Below the pieces are notes generated by a model. It was not told the DNA's origin, did not search any database, and was given only the letters and a program-made list of their open reading frames with translations. The position numbers were made by a program, and so were the translations under genes. Below are positions 6,296 through 10,404 of a stretch of 10,404 bases of DNA, piece after piece. This stretch comes from Selenomonadaceae bacterium (GTDB taxonomy: Bacteria; Bacillota; Negativicutes; Selenomonadales; Selenomonadaceae): positions 1 to 10,404 of the forward strand of contig JAFSUE010000343.1 in the NCBI GenBank assembly GCA_017445435.1, given 5' to 3'. The number at the start of each line of letters is the position of its first letter. The stretch's first letter is position 1.

Positions 6296-7339
6296 ATGAT
6301 TAAAAAAATCTTTGGATTATTTACCCTAATATTGACCTTAAGCTTAACCCTTTTTTCTACGGCGGAGGCGGCGAAACCTCAAGCCGAATTGTTAAACATC
6401 GTTGCGTACAATTTGGACAGAGAAACCGTAAGAATTCAAATTGATTATCGCGGCAGACTTAGTGACAGTGATATTAACTTGAACGCGGCAGGCGATATGA
6501 TGACCCTTTCCATGAATAACACTTCGCCTGGTCGTATTAATAAAATTATTAGGAGGAACATTCAAGCTAAAAATATTATTGAAAACGTTTCTATTGACTA
6601 CGACGACGCGCAGACAAAAATTAACTTCGCAATGATGATTGACTTTGAAGTTGACGGCTACACCGCGTCAATGAAGGCTGACAACTTCGGAAAAAGTTTT
6701 TCACAGGTTATAATTGACGTTGTGAAGAATAAAAAGACGCGCAGTCCATACGCAGGAAATTTCAGCGGCGATTTAACTGGTCACGTTATAGTTTTGGACG
6801 CGGGACACGGCGGCTCTGATAGGGGCGCAGTTGGTCCTAGCGGCTTGACTGAAAAGGAAGTTACTTTAGCAGTTGCCTTGAAAACTGAAAGAATGTTGGC
6901 TGATGCTGGCGCTAACGTCGTAATGACGCGCAGAAGTGACGTTGACGTTGCGTCGCCAAATGCGTCGAATACCGAAGAACTTGGCGCACGTGTTGCCAAA
7001 GCTCCATATGACGCCGAAATTTTTATCAGCATTCACTGCAACGCCTTTTCCAATCCACAGTCTAACGGTATGGAAACTTTTTATTACTCCGCAAGTCCTG
7101 AAAGTTATAGACTTGCCGCGCTGTTGAATGATGAACTTTTGCGCTACGGCGGCTTAAATAATCGTGGCATTAAGTCCGCCAATTTCTACGTCATAAAACA
7201 TTCTGCTTGCCCAGCGTCGTTGATTGAATTGGGTTTTATCACGAATTTTGAAGAAGAACGCCTTTTGGCTGATGACGAATACCAAGACCGTTTAGCGCAG
7301 GCGATAGTTGCCGCCATTAACCGATTTTTCTATGAATAA
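6296..7339 (+). CDS. N-acetylmuramoyl-L-alanine amidase (AMIN plus Amidase_3)
   Basis: An exported zinc enzyme of 347 residues that cuts the bond between N-acetylmuramic acid and the first L-alanine of the peptidoglycan stem, used in wall turnover and daughter-cell separation. Residues 1-26 form a signal peptide with likely cleavage after AEA. Residues about 28-145 are beta-rich and fit an AMIN domain, which targets such amidases to the wall or division site. Residues about 163-346 are Amidase_3. It shows DAGHGGSDRGA with zinc ligand H171, GLTEKEV with ligand E186, FISIHCNA with ligand H247, and IELGFITN with catalytic E311. No autoinhibitory insertion is evident, so the catalytic domain looks compact and complete. 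ATG 6296 follows GGAGTGAT by 3 nt (core GGAG by 7). It is third in the operon, before the GerMN lipoprotein, with a heptamer array rather than a terminator in front. Confidence 0.95.
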   Translation: MIKKIFGLFTLILTLSLTLFSTAEAAKPQAELLNIVAYNLDRETVRIQIDYRGRLSDSDINLNAAGDMMTLSMNNTSPGRINKIIRRNIQAKNIIENVSIDYDDAQTKINFAMMIDFEVDGYTASMKADNFGKSFSQVIIDVVKNKKTRSPYAGNFSGDLTGHVIVLDAGHGGSDRGAVGPSGLTEKEVTLAVALKTERMLADAGANVVMTRRSDVDVASPNASNTEELGARVAKAPYDAEIFISIHCNAFSNPQSNGMETFYYSASPESYRLAALLNDELLRYGGLNNRGIKSANFYVIKHSACPASLIELGFITNFEEERLLADDEYQDRLAQAIVAAINRFFYE

Positions 7340-7364
7340 CTTTAGAGGAGGATTTATATAACCT

Positions 7365-7958
7365 ATGAAAAAAATTCTTTTATCGGTAATGACCGCAATT
7401 TTGCTTTTAACTGCAGGGTGTGAAAAAAATCCGCCGCAAAATGAACCGCCTGTTGACGATCCTAAAAAGCCCGCCGTTACGACGCCTGTTGAAAATCCTG
7501 ACAAGAAAAACGAAACGCCGACTAAAGTTGAAAAGCCAACGCCTGACAATGGAGTTAAATCAATGCAAGTTACAGTTTATTATCCCGACCAAGCTGGCAT
7601 GAGCCTTATACCTGTTAAACGCGAAATTACGATTGATAACGATAGCCAAAAATATCTTGCGGCTGTAAATTGTCTTATGGATACGCCAGCTGAAGAAGAT
7701 TTGACAAAAATTTTTCCTAAGGGCGCAAAAATTAAAAGTATCACGCTTAAAGGCGATATTGCCGTTGTGGATTTAGACGGCGGCATTACGAAAAATTTTG
7801 TAGGCGGCTCGACTGGCGAAGAATTTTTAATTAATTCAGTTGTCGACACTTTGACGGAGTTTGACGAAGTCCAGCGCGTACAGTTTTTGATTGACGGTCA
7901 GGAAGTTGAAACGCTTGCAGGACATATGGATTTAAGCGAACCGCTGAAAAGGAATTAA
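7365..7958 (+). CDS. GerMN-domain lipoprotein
   Basis: A lipoprotein of 197 residues. The signal peptide ends in LTAGC (C19), giving a lipid-anchored extracytoplasmic protein. Residues 21-63 are a Pro/Lys/Thr/Glu-rich linker (many PP, KP and TP pairs) that could reach into the wall. Residues about 66-190 match the GerMN domain (sporulation and spore germination family): MQVTVYYPD, then the YLAAVNCLMDTP helix, KIKSITLKGDIAVVDL, and LINSVVDTLTEFDEVQRVQFLIDGQ. The domain occurs in GerM of spore formers and in wall-associated lipoproteins of non-spore formers. Its molecular role is not settled, though links to peptidoglycan are usual. The location 25 nt after the amidase supports a wall function. 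ATG 7365 is fixed by the signal peptide, though the ribosome binding site AGAGGAGG is 13 nt away. Confidence 0.92.
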   Translation: MKKILLSVMTAILLLTAGCEKNPPQNEPPVDDPKKPAVTTPVENPDKKNETPTKVEKPTPDNGVKSMQVTVYYPDQAGMSLIPVKREITIDNDSQKYLAAVNCLMDTPAEEDLTKIFPKGAKIKSITLKGDIAVVDLDGGITKNFVGGSTGEEFLINSVVDTLTEFDEVQRVQFLIDGQEVETLAGHMDLSEPLKRN

Positions 7959-7998
7959 GAATTTAGAATTATGAATTATGAATTAATTGCTAAAAGCT
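7957..7998. repeat. Heptamer array between the GerMN and flavodoxin genes
   Basis: Six 7-nt units in one register begin on the last two bases of the GerMN stop codon: four ending in GAATT (AAGAATT, TAGAATT, then two ATGAATT), then AATTGCT and AAAAGCT. The array ends 4 nt before GGAAGTGA, the ribosome binding site of the flavodoxin gene. Stops occur in all three frames, as in the array at 6247-6281. Confidence 0.8.
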
Positions 7999-8014
7999 AA
8001 ATGGAAGTGATTTA

Positions 8015-8479
8015 ATGAGTAAAATTTTGGTGGCGTACTTTTCGGCAAGCGGCGTTACTGCGAAAGTTGCCCACAATTTGGCAGATGCGCTGAAGGCAGA
8101 TATTTCCGAAATTAAACCTGCCGTACCGTATGACCGCGCAGATTTAGACTGGAATAACAGTAAGTCGCGCAGTTCGATTGAAATGAATGATGTTAATTGC
8201 CGTCCTGAAATTGCAAAGAAAATTGACGTTGCCCCATACGACAAAATTTTTGTAGGCTTTCCAATTTGGTGGTACACCGCGCCGCGCATTATTAATACTT
8301 TTTTGGAAAGTGCAGACTTCACGGGCAAGAAAGTTTACCTTTTCGCAACGTCTGGCGGCAGTGGCTTAGGTACGACAGTCACCACTTTAAAAGTAATTTG
8401 TCCCGCGATTGTCGAAGGCAAAATGTTAAATCGCAGTACTGTTAATGAAATGCAAAATTGGATAAAAAATTTGGGCTAA
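8015..8479 (+). CDS. Flavodoxin-family protein
   Basis: A cytoplasmic FMN-binding electron carrier or small flavoprotein of 154 residues, a usual flavodoxin length. It opens with a beta strand and phosphate-binding loop (ILVAYFSASGVTAKVA, residues 4-19). FPIWWYTAPRIINTFLES (82-99) packs around the flavin, and ATSGGSGLGTT (111-121) is the third flavin loop. The middle (35-66) carries YDRADLDWNN and ends in RPEIAKKI, typical of the Flavodoxin_4 type often seen in anaerobes as small NAD(P)H-linked or iron-sparing flavoproteins. The redox partner cannot be read. ATG 8015 follows GGAAGTGA by 4 nt. It is the last gene before a strong terminator. It is probably co-transcribed with the envelope genes, with no functional link that I can see. 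Confidence 0.9.
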   Translation: MSKILVAYFSASGVTAKVAHNLADALKADISEIKPAVPYDRADLDWNNSKSRSSIEMNDVNCRPEIAKKIDVAPYDKIFVGFPIWWYTAPRIINTFLESADFTGKKVYLFATSGGSGLGTTVTTLKVICPAIVEGKMLNRSTVNEMQNWIKNLG

Positions 8480-8498
8480 TAAATTTTTAGTCAGTTTG

Positions 8499-8550
8499 AC
8501 CGCGCAGGTTTCAACGTAAATTACGTGCTAATCAGCGCGGTTTTTATTTT
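8499..8550 (+). terminator. Intrinsic terminator after the flavodoxin gene
   Basis: ACCGCGC (8499-8505) pairs with GCGCGGT (8535-8541), and TTTTTATTTT follows at 8541-8550. The 29-nt loop contains a second small hairpin, ACGTAA/TTACGT. It ends the five-gene plus-strand operon. Confidence 0.8.
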
Positions 8551-8561
8551 GACTAGGTAGC

Positions 8562-8794
8562 GTTGAATAAATAAGCAGGAAAAATTTCAAGAGAAAAATT
8601 AAGGTAGTGAGCGGCATTTCCCAGCGCCGCTGTAACGTTGGAGTACCGCAACAAATAGGACGCGGCGTATTGTTGGAATTACTGAAAAGTATTCGTGGGC
8701 GCACAAATGCCGCAATGTTTTCTTTTTGCTACTTTTTCTTTTGCGCCAAAAGAAAAAGTAGTTTATAAAAAATAAAAAATTCCACTTATTCAAC
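8562..8794. repeat. Intergenic repeat element, copy B (inverse orientation to A)
   Basis: This 233-bp element occupies most of the 360-nt gap between the flavodoxin gene and sbcC. It is bounded by GTTGAATAA (8562-8570) and TTATTCAAC (8786-8794). Its reverse complement shares the ordered blocks listed for 2819-2996, including the 17-nt exact match (8740-8756) and AGCGGCATTT (8611-8620). Internal pairing is strong: GCGGCATTT (8612-8620) is complementary to AAATGCCGC (8705-8713), and a 33-nt palindrome lies at 8729-8761. No convincing ORF fits inside it. The rest of the gap holds the terminator before it and 45 nt of AT-rich leader after it. Confidence 0.75.
8729..8761. repeat. Perfect 15-bp hairpin in element B
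   Basis: CTACTTTTTCTTTTG (8729-8743) and CAAAAGAAAAAGTAG (8747-8761) are exact complements around the loop CGC. No T tract follows on the plus strand in the usual position, so it is not a standard terminator for the upstream gene. Confidence 0.85.
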
Positions 8795-8839
8795 ATAATT
8801 AAATCATTTATCAAAAATTTTTGTGAAAGGAAATTAAAA

Positions 8840-10404
8840 ATGAAGCCATTGAAATTGACAATGAAGGCGTTCGGTCCGTATGTAAACGGCGTCACGATTG
8901 ATTTTAAAAATGGGCTAGCTGGTAGCAATTTTTTTCTGATACACGGTGCAACTGGTTCTGGCAAGACGACAATTTTAGACGCCATTTGCTACGCGCTTTA
9001 CGGCAGATGTTCTGGCGAAAAACGTACTGGCGAAATGATGCGCTCTGAAAAAGCTGATGACAATGTACAAACTGTAGTTGACTTCACTTTCACGTTGAAC
9101 AACAAAATTTATCGCGTCATTCGCTCTCCCAAGCATTTAAAAAAAAGTTCCTCCGTCGAAATTTACGAAGACGGCAAAATTATTCCTAATCTTAAAGGCA
9201 GTGACTTTTTCAAAAATTTGTTGCAGTTCAACGCCGACCAATTCCGCCAAGTTGTACTTTTGCCGCAAGGTGAATTTAGAAAATTTCTTATGGCAAATTC
9301 TGGCGAACGCGGCGAAATTCTCAACGTAATTTTCAGCGCCGATTTGTATAAAGCCGTCGAAGTTCAGCTGAAAGACAAAAAAGTTGATGCTGAAAGTAAG
9401 TATACCAATCTTGAAAATTTGCGCGAAAATTTTTTGAACGAAGCTAAAACTATCGGCAACGTTGACGACGACAACTTTAACGAAGATTCGCTTTACACGC
9501 TGATTAAAAGTTTCAAAGCTGATGTAGAAAAACTTAAAGCTGAAAGTGAACTGCTGGAAGTTAAAGTTCAAGATACCTCCGCGCAGTTGTCCAACGGAAA
9601 AACTTTGTACGCTGACTTTGAACATTTCGATAAAAGCGTTAAAGATTTGCAAGTCGCTAAAACGTCCCTTGCCAATGCTGAAAAAAAATTTGCCGCCGCG
9701 CAGATTGACTACAATGCCCATAAAGCTGAAGAGCCGCGCCGCCGTGAACTTGAACGCGTTATCGACGAACTTAAAAAAATTCAAGCCGCTATCGTCGACC
9801 TTCAAACCGCTAAGTCAAAATTGGCTGACGCTGAAAAATCTGAACGTGACGCGAAAAAAATTCTTGACGATTTAATTGAATGCAAGCCTTTGTACGAAAA
9901 ACGTTTGAATGAATTGAACGCACAGATTGAAAAATTTGCTGGCGCTGACGTTAAATTTAAAGACGCTGAACAAAATTTGAAACGCGCTAAAGATTTTCAA
10001 TCGCAGACGGCTGAACTTGAACGGCTGAAAAAAGAATTGACTGCGGCTGAACGTCGACGTGCTACGGCGAATAAAAATTTTGACGACACGCAGTCAAAGA
10101 TTAATCGTTTAATTGCGTTGCAAAAACTTGCCGCCGCCGCTAAACTTGCCGCTACGTTGCAGGACGGCGAACCTTGCCCAGTTTGCGGCTCAACTGTCCA
10201 CCCGCACCTTGCCGTTAGTGATGAAATTATTCCGACTGACGAAGAAATTGCGCATAATGAAAAAATTTTGAACCGTCGACAACTTGAAAAAGATTCTGCA
10301 GTTCAAGCCGTAGCAAAAATTACTGGCAACATTGAAACAATTAGCGACGCGCTGAAAAAGTTCGACAAAGATTTAAATTTGGATGACGCGCAAAAAATTT
10401 TTGA
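8840..10404 (+). CDS. sbcC: SbcC-type exonuclease ATPase subunit, 3' end outside the window
   Basis: The frame is open from ATG 8840 to the window edge (521 complete codons, about half of a usual SbcC). SbcC is the SMC-like ATPase of the SbcCD (Mre11-Rad50 type) nuclease, which opens hairpins and trims DNA ends in the cytoplasm. The N-terminus LKLTMKAFGPYV is typical. The Walker A is GATGSGKT (36-43), followed by ILDAICYALYG. The Q-loop region is FRQVVLLPQGEFRKFL. From about residue 170 the protein is a long coiled coil. The zinc hook CPVCG (C446, C449) marks the tip, and the second arm has begun when the sequence ends. AAAGGA ends 8 nt before the start. The nuclease partner SbcD is not upstream, where sbcDC operons usually have it. 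Element B lies immediately before the leader. Confidence 0.95.
   Translation, partial: MKPLKLTMKAFGPYVNGVTIDFKNGLAGSNFFLIHGATGSGKTTILDAICYALYGRCSGEKRTGEMMRSEKADDNVQTVVDFTFTLNNKIYRVIRSPKHLKKSSSVEIYEDGKIIPNLKGSDFFKNLLQFNADQFRQVVLLPQGEFRKFLMANSGERGEILNVIFSADLYKAVEVQLKDKKVDAESKYTNLENLRENFLNEAKTIGNVDDDNFNEDSLYTLIKSFKADVEKLKAESELLEVKVQDTSAQLSNGKTLYADFEHFDKSVKDLQVAKTSLANAEKKFAAAQIDYNAHKAEEPRRRELERVIDELKKIQAAIVDLQTAKSKLADAEKSERDAKKILDDLIECKPLYEKRLNELNAQIEKFAGADVKFKDAEQNLKRAKDFQSQTAELERLKKELTAAERRRATANKNFDDTQSKINRLIALQKLAAAAKLAATLQDGEPCPVCGSTVHPHLAVSDEIIPTDEEIAHNEKILNRRQLEKDSAVQAVAKITGNIETISDALKKFDKDLNLDDAQKIF

Noticed and set aside
7580..7849. 89-codon minus-strand open frame
   Set aside because: It is antisense to the GerMN domain, which has a complete signal peptide and domain on the plus strand.
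8812..8823. Palindrome CAAAAATTTTTG before sbcC, like GAAAAATTTTTC at 3016-3027, as a shared operator
   Set aside because: A/T runs of this kind are expected by chance in such AT-rich DNA, and the two contexts differ.
8599..8985. 128-codon open frame on the minus strand across element B and the start of sbcC
   Set aside because: About 146 bases lie antisense to the SbcC Walker A region, and the rest is repeat DNA. It is the usual antisense shadow of this conserved segment.
9137..9805. 222-codon open frame on the minus strand
   Set aside because: It lies entirely antisense to the sbcC coiled coil. Its Phe-rich composition is what the complement of Lys/Glu codons gives.
9546..9875. 109-codon plus-strand open frame inside sbcC
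   Set aside because: It is in another frame of a clearly coding sequence and is rich in Lys, Pro and Leu with no ribosome binding site.

Overview
The window is AT-rich bacterial DNA with long A/T runs, Shine-Dalgarno-led genes, several TTG/GTG starts and tightly packed operons. An amidase with an AMIN domain followed by a GerMN lipoprotein, a ComEC-like hydrolase paired with a DUF3006 protein, and an SbcC-type ATPase all fit a Bacillota-type anaerobe. My best guess is the Negativicutes/Selenomonadales, but this is inference from gene content and style; no rRNA or other marker is present.

Layout. (1) 1-1757, plus strand: the 3' part of one unrecognised gene and a complete second one. Both encode long helical proteins with a very glycine/alanine-rich hydrophobic core, and a clear intrinsic terminator follows. 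(2) 1752-2813, plus strand: a promoter, a small two-helix membrane protein and a Cof-type HAD phosphatase that overlaps it by 4 nt. (3) 2814-3031: a repeat element (copy A) and short heptamer repeats. (4) 4682-3032, minus strand: an operon of two overlapping genes, a membrane-anchored OB-fold protein and a membrane protein with a long coiled coil and one HKD (phospholipase D/nuclease-like) motif. (5) 4683-4926: a divergent promoter region with a nine-unit heptamer array and an inverted repeat. (6) 4927-8479, plus strand: a five-gene run of ComEC-like MBL lipoprotein, DUF3006 protein, AMIN/Amidase_3 cell-wall amidase, GerMN lipoprotein and flavodoxin, closed by a GC-rich terminator. (7) 8562-8794: copy B of the repeat element, in opposite orientation to A. 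(8) 8840 to the end: sbcC, cut by the window edge just after its zinc hook.

How the genes fit together. The long plus-strand operon is mostly an envelope set: three of its five products carry export signals, one cleaves peptidoglycan, and the GerMN lipoprotein often accompanies such amidases. The minus-strand pair combines a nucleic-acid-binding fold with a nuclease-like domain, both tied to the membrane.

The most unusual content is non-coding. First, a family of period-7 repeat arrays sits in the gaps between genes; the unit sequence changes but the 7-nt phase is kept, and two arrays begin inside the upstream stop codon. Second, two diverged copies of a 178-233 bp element share 9-bp inverted termini (GTTGAATAA...TTATTCAAC) and several internal blocks.
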